This document shows positions 24,498 to 35,116 of a stretch of 64,000 nucleotides of DNA, piece after piece. Positions within the stretch are counted from its first letter, which is position 1, and the number at the start of each line of letters is the position of its first letter. The DNA is taken from contig JAUWTJ010000002.1 of assembly GCA_030614785.1 (NCBI GenBank), forward strand, positions 62,001-126,000. Reading direction: 5' to 3'. The position numbers were made by a program, and so were the translations under genes. The notes below the pieces were generated by a model. The model did no database searches. It was not told the DNA's origin and was given only the letters and a program-made list of their open reading frames with translations. This DNA is from Alphaproteobacteria bacterium (GTDB lineage Bacteria; Pseudomonadota; Alphaproteobacteria; M2410).

Positions 24498-25586
24498 TCA
24501 CCTCAACTTCAAAGTCGATAGCCCAATCAACGCCAGAATAAATGCAATAATCCAAAACCTGATAACAATGGTCGATTCAGCCCAGCCAAGCTCCTCATAG
24601 TGGTGGTGAATCGGTGCCATTCTGAACACTCTTTTACCTGTCATTTTGAAAGAAGCAACCTGGACAATAACCGAAACCGCCTCGAGCACAAAAAGCCCGC
24701 CGATGATGGCCAGAACAAGTTCGTGCTTGGTTGCACCGCTGATCGCCCCGATAGCGCCGCCAAGCGACAAAGAGCCTGTGTCGCCCATGAAAACCATGGC
24801 AGGTGGAGCATTGAACCAGAGAAAGCCAAGGCCGGCTCCGATCAGCGCACCGCAGAAGACGGTGAGCTCGCCGGTACCCCTGACGAAATTCACCTGAAGA
24901 TAGTCGGCAAAGACAGCGTTACCTACCAGATAGGCAATCAGCGCAAAACTTGCGGCGGCGATCATTACGGGGACAATCGCCAGGCCGTCCAGACCATCGG
25001 TCAGATTGACAGCGTTTGACGCTCCGACGATGACAAAGGCGCCAAAGGGAACGAAAAACCATCCCAGGTCGACGAGAAAGTCCTTGATGAAAGGAATGGC
25101 GAGCGTGCCAGCTGCATCACTCGGGGAGATTTGCGTAATCCACCAGGTCGCAATGCCGGCGATTGCAAATTCCATTAAAAGTCTGGCTTTGCCTGACACT
25201 CCCTTTGTGGACCGACTTGTCACCTTTTGATAGTCATCAGCAAAACCAATCATACCGAAGCCGCCGGTCACAAGGAGAACAACCCAGACATATTGGTTGG
25301 AAAGGTCGGCCCAAAGAAGCGTGGCAATAAACATGGATATCAATATGAGAAACCCACCCATTGTCGGCGTGCCCTGTTTCTCAATGATATGGCTCTGAGG
25401 GCCATCTTCGCGAATCGGTTGCCCTTCGGCCTGTTTGTTCTTGAGCCCACGAATAAAGGCGGGGCCAAAGACAAAACAAACCACCATGGCAGTAACAATT
25501 GAACCGCCGGTTCGGAACGTCAGGTAGCGAAACACGTTCAGAAACTGGAGCTGATCGCTGTAGGGGACAAGAAAGTGATAAAGCAT
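24498..25586 (-). CDS. mraY: Phospho-N-acetylmuramoyl-pentapeptide-transferase
   Basis: [40 protein letters not shown]; start moved to MLYHFL. Confidence 0.97.
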   Translation of the reverse strand: MLYHFLVPYSDQLQFLNVFRYLTFRTGGSIVTAMVVCFVFGPAFIRGLKNKQAEGQPIREDGPQSHIIEKQGTPTMGGFLILISMFIATLLWADLSNQYVWVVLLVTGGFGMIGFADDYQKVTSRSTKGVSGKARLLMEFAIAGIATWWITQISPSDAAGTLAIPFIKDFLVDLGWFFVPFGAFVIVGASNAVNLTDGLDGLAIVPVMIAAASFALIAYLVGNAVFADYLQVNFVRGTGELTVFCGALIGAGLGFLWFNAPPAMVFMGDTGSLSLGGAIGAISGATKHELVLAIIGGLFVLEAVSVIVQVASFKMTGKRVFRMAPIHHHYEELGWAESTIVIRFWIIAFILALIGLSTLKLR

Positions 25587-25590
25587 AAAG

Positions 25591-27015
25591 TCAGGCCCCT
25601 TTTGCGGTGTTTTGCGATTGTTTGCAGTCAAGATCAAGCAGCGCCGAGACAATCGGTGCCATATTGGTTCCAAGCGATCCCTTGATGGTCACAACGTCGC
25701 CGTTCCGAATTGCGCTAATAACAGGATCAATTAAATCTGTCGAAACAGCAGCATGGGCCCCGTCGACCATATCTCTCATTTCATTCCACAAGGCAGCCAT
25801 ACGAGGGCCGCAACAAAAAAGAAGATCTGGATGGGTTGCTTTGAGATCCGGCGCAAGGGCGATGTGCAAGGCCTGACTTGTTTCTCCGAGTTCGCGCATA
25901 TCACCGAGAATGGCAATACGGCGCCCCTCGCCCGCTGGCTTGATAGCCCCGAGCGTAGACAGAGCCGCCCGCATGGAGGCCGGGTTGGCGTTGTAGCTTT
26001 CATCAATCAGCGTAAAACCGCCGCCCGAAGCCAGTCTCACATCCTGGCGCTCGCCGCGTCCCTTTGGCGGCGCTACATCGCGCATGGCCAGTGCGGCTTT
26101 GGCAAGGTCGGCCCCCACAGCGTCAACAGCACTCAGGACGGCAAGGGAATTCAGCGCCCAGTGTTTTCCGGCGGCACCAATCCCGTAGGCCGCGTCGGTC
26201 CCATTGATCGTCGCCGCGACACAGGTGCAGGTTTCGTGAAGCTTGACCCGTGTCAGTCTCGTCTCGGCCTCGGCATGCTCCCCAAATCCGATGATCTTGC
26301 CAGCACCCGCTTCATCGGCCCTTGTCTTCAACAAATCAAAATGAACACTATCGCGATTGATGATAGCTATGCCGCCCGCCTTCAGGCCCGAAAAAATCTC
26401 GGCTTTGGCTTCGGCGATTTCCGTTTCGTCCTTGAAAAATTCCAGGTGAACGGATGCAACGGTTGTGACAATTGCTACATCGGGTTCGACCATGGCGGTC
26501 AGTGGAATGATTTCACCTGGATGGTTCATGCCAATTTCAAAGACACCATACTGCGTATCCTCAGGCATACGGGCGAGCGAAAGTGGAACTCCCCAGAGAT
26601 TATTGTAACTGAGCTCCGACGCATGAACCTTACCCGAAGGCTGAAGCGCCTTGAGCAGGGCTTCCTTGGTGCTGGTCTTGCCAACACTGCCAGTGATCGC
26701 AACGACTTTAGCCTGGCACCGGGCGCGCGCTGCGCGGGCCAGGGCGTTGAGGCCCTCAAGCGTGTCTGCAACGACAAGGCACGGGCCTTTCGCCCCGGCA
26801 GGCCTTGAAACCAGGACGGCGGCGGCGCCAGCTTTCTCGGCAGCGGCGATAAACTCATGCCCGTCACGATCAAGTCCTTCAATGGCAACAAACAGATCGC
26901 CGGGCTGAAGCGTGCGCGTGTCGATCGATATTCCTGTCGCGGCCCATGGGCCGCCGGTAAGTTCGCCGTCCGTAGCCTCTTTAGCCGCCTGCGATGTCCA
27001 AAGTGGTTGTGTCAT
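25591..27015 (-). CDS. murF: UDP-MurNAc-tripeptide--D-Ala-D-Ala ligase
   Basis: [41 protein letters not shown]. Confidence 0.97.
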   Translation of the reverse strand: MTQPLWTSQAAKEATDGELTGGPWAATGISIDTRTLQPGDLFVAIEGLDRDGHEFIAAAEKAGAAAVLVSRPAGAKGPCLVVADTLEGLNALARAARARCQAKVVAITGSVGKTSTKEALLKALQPSGKVHASELSYNNLWGVPLSLARMPEDTQYGVFEIGMNHPGEIIPLTAMVEPDVAIVTTVASVHLEFFKDETEIAEAKAEIFSGLKAGGIAIINRDSVHFDLLKTRADEAGAGKIIGFGEHAEAETRLTRVKLHETCTCVAATINGTDAAYGIGAAGKHWALNSLAVLSAVDAVGADLAKAALAMRDVAPPKGRGERQDVRLASGGGFTLIDESYNANPASMRAALSTLGAIKPAGEGRRIAILGDMRELGETSQALHIALAPDLKATHPDLLFCCGPRMAALWNEMRDMVDGAHAAVSTDLIDPVISAIRNGDVVTIKGSLGTNMAPIVSALLDLDCKQSQNTAKGA

Positions 27016-28520
27016 GTCTCGTTTTTGTCGGCCAGCGCCGCCTCTACTTCTTCGATATCGCTGAATGGCAGAACTTTATCACCTGTAATTTGGCCGGTTT
27101 CATGGCCCTTTCCGGCAACAATAAGGAGATCGCCGGATTTCAGGCCGTCAATCGCAGTTCGGATGGCCTGCCTGCGATCACCAATCTCGTATACCTTGCC
27201 GGCACTCTTTTCCACGCCGCCAAGGACTTCAGCCCTTATGGTGGCAGGATCCTCGCTGCGTGGATTGTCGTCGGTAATGATTGCAACGTCCGCGAGGCGC
27301 GCCGCAATTTCGCCCATCAGGGGTCGCTTGCCGCGATCACGGTCGCCGCCGCAACCAACAATAACATGCAGCTTTGATTTCGCATGAGGCCTCACGGCGT
27401 TCAGAACCGTTTCCAGGGCATCGGGCGTGTGAGCGTAATCAACGAGGATTGTCGCGCCGTTTTTGGTCTTGCCGGCCAATTGCATGCGTCCCGCAACGGT
27501 GGTCAATTTGCTCAGGGCAGCAAAAACTTCATCTGCGCGGCCGCCTGTCGAGATGACCAGCGCAGCAGCAATCATTGCGTTGGATGCCTGAAATGCGCCG
27601 ATGAGCGGCAGATCTATGGCGTATTCCCTGTCCTTCCATCTGACCAGAAGTTCCTGGCCCGACTGCGCCGGTGTGCGCGACAACAATCGCAGATCCGAGT
27701 TTTCGCTTTCGCCCACAGACACCACGCGGATGCCGCGGCTCCAGCAAAGCTGATCCGCCTCGTCACGGAAATCGGCATCAGCGTTTAGCACTGCAACGGA
27801 ACCGGGCTTCAGGACCTCGCCGATGAGACGCATTTTGGCAAACAGATAATCGTCGAAGTCCTCATGGTAGTCGAGATGATCACGGGTCAGGTTGGTGAAG
27901 GCTGCAGCGGCAATGTTGACGCCGTCGAGGCGATATTGTGCAAGACCATGACTTGAGGCTTCCATGGCGAGATGATCGACCCCGGACAGCGCCAAACCGT
28001 TCAGTGCACGGTGGATCTCCACCGGATCGGGGGTTGTATGACCAAGCGGGATATAAGCCACGGGACTCTGGATGCCCAGGGTTCCCATGCTCGCGGCCCT
28101 GTGTCCCAACAGGGACCAGATCTGGCGTGTGAAACTGGCAATGGACGTCTTGCCGTTGGTTCCAGTCACAGCGCAGATGATCTCGGGTTGCCGCGCATAA
28201 TATCTAGCTGCAGCAAGGGCGAGTTCCTTGCGGGGGTTGCGATAATCAAGCACCGGGATCTCTTGCTGATCGCTTCCGGCAACCTCACCCGCTTCGCTTT
28301 GCCACCCGGCATGGGTCATAACTGCAGCGGCGCCTCTGTCAAGCGCATCGCTGATATATTTCGCACCATCAACCTCGGTCCCTGGCAGCGCCGCAAAAAG
28401 ATACCCGGGCTTCACCGCACGGCTGTCTGCCGTGAGGCCCCTTATGGAGATGTCACTCGGGACAAGGTCCGGGCGTCCGGAAAGCGATATCAACTCTGCA
28501 AGTTGCATGACCTTCCTCAT
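27012..28520 (-). CDS. murE: UDP-MurNAc-L-Ala-D-Glu--2,6-diaminopimelate ligase
   Basis: AVTGTNGKTSIASFTRQIW, NLTRDHLDYHEDFDDY, DDNPRSEDP (mDAP signature). Confidence 0.97.
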   Translation of the reverse strand: MRKVMQLAELISLSGRPDLVPSDISIRGLTADSRAVKPGYLFAALPGTEVDGAKYISDALDRGAAAVMTHAGWQSEAGEVAGSDQQEIPVLDYRNPRKELALAAARYYARQPEIICAVTGTNGKTSIASFTRQIWSLLGHRAASMGTLGIQSPVAYIPLGHTTPDPVEIHRALNGLALSGVDHLAMEASSHGLAQYRLDGVNIAAAAFTNLTRDHLDYHEDFDDYLFAKMRLIGEVLKPGSVAVLNADADFRDEADQLCWSRGIRVVSVGESENSDLRLLSRTPAQSGQELLVRWKDREYAIDLPLIGAFQASNAMIAAALVISTGGRADEVFAALSKLTTVAGRMQLAGKTKNGATILVDYAHTPDALETVLNAVRPHAKSKLHVIVGCGGDRDRGKRPLMGEIAARLADVAIITDDNPRSEDPATIRAEVLGGVEKSAGKVYEIGDRRQAIRTAIDGLKSGDLLIVAGKGHETGQITGDKVLPFSDIEEVEAALADKNET

Positions 28521-30265
28521 CTTTGTGTGGATGCAAGTTGTGCGGTTTCGGCGAAGGGTGAAACTTCGGCCGTGGGCCGCACGCCAAGAGCCGGCGCAAC
28601 ACGGCGGACAACGGCGCCAACCGTCGGCGCTGCATTCCAGCCTGCCGTCCGGTAGTTGTGTGTCTTTGGGGTCCCCTTGGGCTCATCAAGCAAGGCCAAT
28701 ACGAGATACCTGGGCTTGTCCGACGGAAAGATCCCGGCAAAGGATGTTATGAGCGCGCGTCGGTCATAACCGCCAGCCGAAGGCTTGTCAGCTGTTCCGG
28801 TTTTTCCGCCGACGGAATAACCCGGCACGTCTGCCTGACTGGCAGTTCCCTGAGTCACCACCTGACGCATAAGACGGCGCATCTGGCGGGAGGTTTCTTC
28901 TCGCACGACACGCGTTCGTGTACCGGGATCGTAATCCCTTTGCCTGAGGATCGTCGGTTCAACCTTGTAGCCACCGTTGACCAGAGAGGCCATGGCAACT
29001 GCGATGCTCAAGGGACTGACGGAAATGCCGTGACCATAGGAGACTGTCGCCGTTTCGGTCGGACCCCATTTCACCGGCAGAAGCGGTCTGCCAATTTCCG
29101 GGATCTCCACTTCAGCACGATCAAACAGACCCAGTCGTTCAAGAAATTCAGACTGCCTTTCAGCGCCAACCTGATGGGCAATGCGAGCCGAGCCAATATT
29201 CGATGACACCATGAAAACCTCTGCGACAGAGAGCCAGCGGTTTTCCGGGTGGAAGTCGTGGATCGTTCGATTAGCCACCTTGTAGGGTGCAGATGCGTCA
29301 AACTGGTCATCGATATCGATCTTGCCGCCGTCCAGGGCCATCGCCGTATTGAAGGCCTTGAACGTCGAGCCCATTTCATAGACGCCCATAGTGGCCCGGT
29401 TGAACAATTGATTGTTTGAGGCCGCGCCAATGTCATTGGGATCGAAGTCCGGCAGGGAAACCAGCGCCAGGATCTCTCCTGTTGTGACATCCAGCACCAG
29501 GCCGGTTGCCGCCTTTGCCTTGAATTCCAGCATCGAACGAATGAGCTCATCACGCATGATATACTGGACACGCAAGTCCAGTGACAGCTCGACCGGCCCG
29601 TCGGCAGAATCGGAGGCCAGCGCGTCGTTCAGAGTTCTTTCGAGGCCGATGAGACCCTTGTTTTCGGAACCAACAAATCCAACCACGTGCGAGGCGAGAG
29701 AGCCCTTGGGATAGATCCGGCGCGGGCGTTCCTCAAACCGAAACCCGGGAAATCCAAGGGCGTGAACGCTGGCATGCTGACGCGGCGTAAGATCATGGCG
29801 CAGCACGACCCATGCGCGCTCCGACTCCAGTTTTTTCTTTAAGTCCGCATAGTCAAACTCCGGAAAAACCGACATCAACCCACGGGCGGCTTCGTCTGCA
29901 TCCGCAATGTCACGGGCGTCGGCGTAGAGCGTTACAGTCTTCAAGCTGGTTGCGAGGAGCTGAGCATTGCGGTCAACGATGTCGCGGCGCAGAGTCTTGT
30001 CTACCGAGACAATGCGAGTGGACGCCCCGCTTGCGCGGTCACCGTTGAACACTGCAAGATTGAAGAGTTGGAAAACCAGGACCAGCCAGGCCAGACCAAA
30101 CAGACCGCCCAGTACCATGAGGCGCTGGCGACGAGTTGCCAAGGCATGATATTGGCGGCTGTCGAGAAACGTCGGTCCGGATTGCCCGGGCCTGTGAGGC
30201 GCGCCAAACCCTTGCGGGACATGCACAGCGGAACGGCGTCTCACCTCATTCATCAGTCGCCCCAC
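28517..30265 (-). CDS. ftsI: Penicillin-binding protein 3 / FtsI
   Basis: STFK, SSN and KTGT transpeptidase motifs; N-terminal TM anchor. Confidence 0.96.
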   Translation of the reverse strand: MGRLMNEVRRRSAVHVPQGFGAPHRPGQSGPTFLDSRQYHALATRRQRLMVLGGLFGLAWLVLVFQLFNLAVFNGDRASGASTRIVSVDKTLRRDIVDRNAQLLATSLKTVTLYADARDIADADEAARGLMSVFPEFDYADLKKKLESERAWVVLRHDLTPRQHASVHALGFPGFRFEERPRRIYPKGSLASHVVGFVGSENKGLIGLERTLNDALASDSADGPVELSLDLRVQYIMRDELIRSMLEFKAKAATGLVLDVTTGEILALVSLPDFDPNDIGAASNNQLFNRATMGVYEMGSTFKAFNTAMALDGGKIDIDDQFDASAPYKVANRTIHDFHPENRWLSVAEVFMVSSNIGSARIAHQVGAERQSEFLERLGLFDRAEVEIPEIGRPLLPVKWGPTETATVSYGHGISVSPLSIAVAMASLVNGGYKVEPTILRQRDYDPGTRTRVVREETSRQMRRLMRQVVTQGTASQADVPGYSVGGKTGTADKPSAGGYDRRALITSFAGIFPSDKPRYLVLALLDEPKGTPKTHNYRTAGWNAAPTVGAVVRRVAPALGVRPTAEVSPFAETAQLASTQR

Positions 30266-30699
30266 CTTTCGTCCCGATCCATCTCAATTTGCGCAACGGT
30301 AATGAAGTGCGACTCCGATCCGACAAATTCGTTACGTGCCGGCAAAACGATAGCAGGCTTCGCGTGGGGCACGGCGTTATAGCGCACGGGCACGCCGTCC
30401 ATGTCCTTGTCAAACAGATTGTACCCCAGCCATGGCACGTCTTCGATGGCCGCAATTTGTTCAGCACGAACCGTATCAAGTCCCAGGTGTGCCTCGGCAA
30501 GTTTCCTCAAATTACTCGGACGCGTGAGATGGCTCCACTCGGCACTCAGGACATTGATGGCTTCCTTTTCGCGATCAATGGCGCGGTCAATTTGCCGCAA
30601 CTCCTCACGCGCCTCCTGAGTTTCATATTTTAAATCACTGGCGCCGAAATAGAGCGCAATCAAAAGGGCAAGGGAAAGGGAACTAAAGACACGTATCAT
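30253..30699 (-). CDS. ftsL: Cell division protein FtsL
   Basis: Small single-TM coiled-coil protein between rsmH and ftsI. Confidence 0.85.
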   Translation of the reverse strand: MIRVFSSLSLALLIALYFGASDLKYETQEAREELRQIDRAIDREKEAINVLSAEWSHLTRPSNLRKLAEAHLGLDTVRAEQIAAIEDVPWLGYNLFDKDMDGVPVRYNAVPHAKPAIVLPARNEFVGSESHFITVAQIEMDRDERWGD

Positions 30700-31691
30700 T
30701 GGATGTGAACCTCTACTCTGTTGGGTGGCTCGAACGAAGTGGACCAGGCTTTCGCGGCGGTGCGCTGCGCAGCGCGAAGTCTCGCCGATCGGGCGCGCGG
30801 GTTGTCTGTGGCTTCGGTTTCTTCCGGACGGCGCACCCGCGTGGTCACCAGTTCGAAAGAGGCGTCTGGCACATCGGGTAATTCCGGTGCATGACGCGAG
30901 CCCTGGCTGGTTCGCCCCGCTCTTTGCGAGAGGAAGCGTTTGACCAGTCGATCTTCAAGGGAGTGAAAGGATACAACGGCGAGGCGGCCAGTGGGGCGCA
31001 AGAGAACCTCCGCAGCCATCAACGCCCGGGCCAATTCGCCGAGCTCATCGTTGATGAATATCCGCAACGCCTGGAAGGTCCGGGTCGCGGGATGAATACG
31101 CCGTCCGCCCGGTTTGACGTGTACGGTCTTTTCCAGGAGGTCCGCCAGTTCGCCGGTTCGCGTGAACGGCTTTTCATTGCGGCGTGCAACAATCGCTTCA
31201 GCTACCCTGCGGGCCTGCTTTTCTTCACCATAGACGTTGATGATGCGGCGCAGATCCTGGGCACTCATGGTATTGACGACTTCGGCGGCACTCTCGCCGT
31301 CCGCCGCCATGCGCATATCGAGGGGGCCATCGGACGAGAAGGAAAATCCGCGCTCCGCCTGATCAAGCTGCATGGACGAGACACCTACATCGAGGGCGAT
31401 GCCGTCAACTTCTGTAACGTCATGCGCGGCCAGAAGTTCGCGCATGTCCCCGAAACGGCCCTGAATAAGGGTCAGGCGGCCGGAGAATTCTTCTTCCATC
31501 GCACGGCCTGCCGCAATTGCCGTCGGGTCGCGGTCTATCCCGAGGACGGCGCAGTCGGCAGCTTCAAGAATGGCGCGAGAATATCCGCCGGCACCAAAGG
31601 TTCCATCGACATAGACGCCGCCGTCGCATGGGTTCAAGACGTCGATAACTTCTGCCAGCATGACCGGGATATGAGTGCGAGCATCGCTCAT
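30696..31691 (-). CDS. rsmH: 16S rRNA (cytosine1402-N4)-methyltransferase
   Basis: HIPVMLAEVIDVL, DGTFGAGGYSRAIL, LDVGVSSMQLDQAERGFSF, SFHSLEDRLVKRF. Confidence 0.98.
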   Translation of the reverse strand: MSDARTHIPVMLAEVIDVLNPCDGGVYVDGTFGAGGYSRAILEAADCAVLGIDRDPTAIAAGRAMEEEFSGRLTLIQGRFGDMRELLAAHDVTEVDGIALDVGVSSMQLDQAERGFSFSSDGPLDMRMAADGESAAEVVNTMSAQDLRRIINVYGEEKQARRVAEAIVARRNEKPFTRTGELADLLEKTVHVKPGGRRIHPATRTFQALRIFINDELGELARALMAAEVLLRPTGRLAVVSFHSLEDRLVKRFLSQRAGRTSQGSRHAPELPDVPDASFELVTTRVRRPEETEATDNPRARSARLRAAQRTAAKAWSTSFEPPNRVEVHIQ

Positions 31692-32143
31692 GACGTCCCT
31701 CCAAAGCGCAGGCCGTCACGACTTTCGCGGGCCATGGCAGCAAGACGATCTTCCTGGAGCGCGTAGGTTTCCGGGTTCCAGATCTTGAACTTGCGGCCAA
31801 GCCCCATGAACATCACCTCGCCGTTCATGCCAGCGTGGGAAATCAGCAATTCCGGCAGCTTGATACGGCCTTCCTTGTCAAACGAGAGCTCATGAGCATT
31901 ACCAAGGATCGAGGCAGCCAGCGCGTCGCGTTTCTCACTGAAAGGCGGCATCTGATCGATCATGTCGCTCAGGGCCTCAAGTTGCTCCAGAGAGCAACCC
32001 TCGATGGAATTTTCGCTGAAAGAGGGAAAACAGATAATTCCGTTCAGGCTGGAATCCTTGACAGCGGCGCGGAAGCCGGCCGGAACGGAGACCCGTCCCT
32101 TGGCATCGATCTTGTTGACCACTGTTGACAAAAACGGCTTCAT
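31688..32143 (-). CDS. mraZ: Transcriptional regulator MraZ
   Basis: DAKGRVSVPAGFR and DKEGRIKLPELL AbrB-like repeats; first gene of dcw cluster. Confidence 0.96.
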   Translation of the reverse strand: MKPFLSTVVNKIDAKGRVSVPAGFRAAVKDSSLNGIICFPSFSENSIEGCSLEQLEALSDMIDQMPPFSEKRDALAASILGNAHELSFDKEGRIKLPELLISHAGMNGEVMFMGLGRKFKIWNPETYALQEDRLAAMARESRDGLRFGGTS

Positions 32144-32250
32144 TGCTCGCCTTTATTCCTCTAGACTGATCACCCTGGCAGGCAGAAACATGCAAAAAGG
32201 TCCTGCGCCACTCCAGTCGACCCCGGTTTGGGCTCACGCTTTCCATATAA

Positions 32251-32366
32251 TGGATCTAAATGGGATAGCATGGGCTCATATGGGCGTCAATGGTCTGAGA
32301 CTGCCTTTCAATGGTTTCAATTGGGTTAATGTGGCTGATTTTGGCGGATCCTGGGACAAAGGTGGA
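32251..32366 (+). promoter_or_regulatory. Extended MraZ-box-like array: TGG(G) cores at about 10-bp period
   Basis: TGG cores at 32251, 32261, 32271, 32281, 32291 then 32312, 32322, 32332, 32342, 32352 and 32363. Confidence 0.75.
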
Positions 32367-32459
32367 ACACCGCGGCCGTTGCCTAAGGCGCGTCTCTCGG
32401 AGCCACCGCCTCAGTCATAAACTTTACTCTCCATCGCGACCGCGATAGCTTCCCGCACC

Positions 32460-32924
32460 ATGTGGACCATTGAAAAGATCACCAAACCAGATGAACGACG
32501 GCAGATCTGCGCCGCGATCACAGAGACCTTGCCTGACTGGTTTGGCCGGCCGGAGGCAAACGCATCCTATGTGGAAGGCGTCGCGACGAAAGACGCCTTT
32601 GTGGTTCGCGGCGGCGACGGCACGGCTCTCGGTCTGCTGTCACTCAACCATCCCTACCCGTCGAATGTTGATATTTACTGGATGGGCGTTCGTCCCGAGC
32701 ATCATCGAAAGGGCATCGGAAAGGCACTCTTCGAAGCAGCGCTCGGGCGTGCCAAAGAGCTCGGCTGTGAAACGATGACAGTTGAAACACTCAGTGACAG
32801 CGACCCCGATCCCGGGTACGCGCGCACCCGGGAATATTACGCCGCTATGGGTTTCAAACCACTGTTTGAACTGCGCCCCCACGGTGATAATAACCCGATG
32901 CTCTATATGCTGAAACGGCTTTGA
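32460..32924 (+). CDS. GNAT-family N-acetyltransferase
   Basis: VDIYWMGVRPEHHRKGIGKALFEAALGRAKELG acetyl-CoA motif. Confidence 0.88.
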   Translation: MWTIEKITKPDERRQICAAITETLPDWFGRPEANASYVEGVATKDAFVVRGGDGTALGLLSLNHPYPSNVDIYWMGVRPEHHRKGIGKALFEAALGRAKELGCETMTVETLSDSDPDPGYARTREYYAAMGFKPLFELRPHGDNNPMLYMLKRL

Positions 32925-32933
32925 GATTGAAAA

Positions 32934-33300
<367 letters not shown>

Positions 33301-33305
33301 AAGGA

Positions 33306-33335
33306 TCAATAAGCACTCCTGCTGCCTCACGTCAA
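33306..33335 (-). promoter_or_regulatory. Putative sigma70 promoter of rnpB
   Basis: Minus strand TTGACG-N18-TATTGA just upstream of the P1 5' strand. Confidence 0.6.
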
Positions 33336-33338
33336 GCG

Positions 33339-33432
33339 ATACCATGCAAGGGGGTCAGACCCTATTATTGCAATGATCTTCCAGAATGTGGCAATAATAG
33401 GGTCTGACCCCCTTGCACCCCTTGCATGGTAT
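33339..33432. repeat. REP/BIME-like nested palindrome
   Basis: ATACCATGCAAGGGGGTCAGACCCTATTATTGC (33339-33371) repeated inverted at 33391-33432, with one extra 9-bp TGCAAGGGG in the right arm; each arm contains GGGTCaGACCC. Confidence 0.85.
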
Positions 33433-34164
33433 CTACCGAAAATTGAGATACGTGCGCAGGAGTTCCTGGGTGTGGAGGTCACCAAGGCCATTCATGGCTT
33501 CGGGGCGGAAGTGGCGCTGGAAGGCGAGCGTTGTGATCACGGTGGCTTCATCGAAGGCGCTGGTTATCTCCACCGCGTAGCCAAAGGCCCTGAGATTGTT
33601 CTGGAATTCCTGGACCTGCCAGCCCGTGTCACCCGGACGAATGTCCTGCCCGGCGACCGGTTCGACGGAGCCCGGATCGATGAAGCGCCCTACTCCCTTG
33701 AGCGCGAGGCGTTGCCAGGGAAAGAGCTCGCCCGGATCCTGCTTGCGCGTCGGGGCAACATCGGAGTGACCGATGACACGGGCCGCCGGGATGGAATGGC
33801 GGGAAAGAATGTCGCGCGAGAGTTCGATCACCGCATCGATCTGTTCTTTGGGAAACTCACGGTATCCAAATTCATGACCCGGATTGACGATCTCGATACC
33901 GATGGATCTGGCATTGATGTTCTCGTCGCCTGCCCACCAGGAAGCCCCCGCATGCCAGGCCCGCTCGGCTTCCTCGACCAGCTGGAAAATGCGGCCATCT
34001 TCCTCGACCACATAATGAGAACTGACGCCGGCTTCGGCGCTGCATAGGCGCTCGATGGCTTCCGCACCGGTTTCCATGCCGGTGTAATGCATCAGAAGAA
34101 TGTCAATGTCAGCGCCGCCGCGGGTGTCAAAGTTTGGTGACGGGCGTTTCAGTATTTTCAGCAT
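33433..34164 (-). CDS. N-acetylmuramoyl-L-alanine amidase, AmpD/AmiD-like, with peptidoglycan-binding domain
   Basis: LLMHYTGM, SSHYVVEEDGRIFQLV, GIEIVNPG, GHSDVAPTRKQDPGELFPW; C-terminal PG-binding repeat. Confidence 0.93.
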   Translation of the reverse strand: MLKILKRPSPNFDTRGGADIDILLMHYTGMETGAEAIERLCSAEAGVSSHYVVEEDGRIFQLVEEAERAWHAGASWWAGDENINARSIGIEIVNPGHEFGYREFPKEQIDAVIELSRDILSRHSIPAARVIGHSDVAPTRKQDPGELFPWQRLALKGVGRFIDPGSVEPVAGQDIRPGDTGWQVQEFQNNLRAFGYAVEITSAFDEATVITTLAFQRHFRPEAMNGLGDLHTQELLRTYLNFR

Positions 34165-35116
34165 CCGACTTTGTCTCAGTGTTTGGGTCTTCAGTCAAAC
34201 GGTTCGCAGACAGGGGTTCCATTTCCGGCAGTATCCCGGGCGCCGGCTGAACCCTGGTGTCTTTTGACTGAGCTGTCCTGATCGATATGATGAGCACACC
34301 GGTCAGGCAGATGACAGAGCCGAGCCCCATGCGGAAGGTGATCACATCGCCCAAAAACAGAACGCCGATGCCAACGGTGAAAAGCGTCCCCATCATGCCA
34401 AAGGGCGCGATGAAGCTGGCTTCATATTTCTGCAGCAGCCAGTACATGCCGGCGTGGGCAATCAAATTGGAACCGAACACGGTGAAGGCGATGGCAATCC
34501 AGGCGCGCCAGTCGGCATTCAGAATAAGCGGCACCGGATTGCCTTCGAGCGGCAACGAGGCCAACATCAAGACAGGCCAGGAGAACATGGCGATCCAGGC
34601 CTGCATCTGAAAGACGTCAATGTCTTTTGACTTCCGCATCAGGATCGTCGATGTGGAGCCGACGAGCGCGCCAAGAAGACCGATCATCATGCCGTTGATA
34701 TAGGAGAAGACGCGCGGGTCGAAACTGATCACCATAACCCCGCCAAAAGCCAGCGCCATGCCGAGCCAGCGCCGCCAGTGGATTTCCTCGCCGAGGAAGA
34801 TCATGGCAAAAATGGTAGTAAACGGAAGACCGAGTTGCAGCGTCACAACGATGGATGAAAGATCACCCGCGATATTGACGCCGACATATATGAGCCCGAA
34901 GCTGACAGCTCCAGTCGTCATGGCGATGGCAAAGAGCATCGGCATGCGCCCCTCGTGCCACTTCAGGAACGGGATCAGGATCATCGCATAGAAGAAGAAA
35001 CGCACACCAGTGAAGAGCAGCGGCGGCATATAGTCCATGCCAAACTTGGTCATACCCATCGACCCGGCGAAGACCAGATTGAAAAACACCAGTGCTGCGA
35101 AGTGCTGTTTCTTCAT
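34127..35116 (-). CDS. EamA-family (DMT) permease
   Basis: About 10 TM segments, two EamA repeats. Confidence 0.9.
   Translation of the reverse strand: MKKQHFAALVFFNLVFAGSMGMTKFGMDYMPPLLFTGVRFFFYAMILIPFLKWHEGRMPMLFAIAMTTGAVSFGLIYVGVNIAGDLSSIVVTLQLGLPFTTIFAMIFLGEEIHWRRWLGMALAFGGVMVISFDPRVFSYINGMMIGLLGALVGSTSTILMRKSKDIDVFQMQAWIAMFSWPVLMLASLPLEGNPVPLILNADWRAWIAIAFTVFGSNLIAHAGMYWLLQKYEASFIAPFGMMGTLFTVGIGVLFLGDVITFRMGLGSVICLTGVLIISIRTAQSKDTRVQPAPGILPEMEPLSANRLTEDPNTETKSDAENTETPVTKL

Noticed and set aside
25753-26808. 351-aa plus-strand ORF inside murF
   Set aside because: Antisense shadow of murF.
33373-34047. 224-aa plus-strand ORF starting in the palindrome
   Set aside because: Antisense to the AmiD-like amidase.
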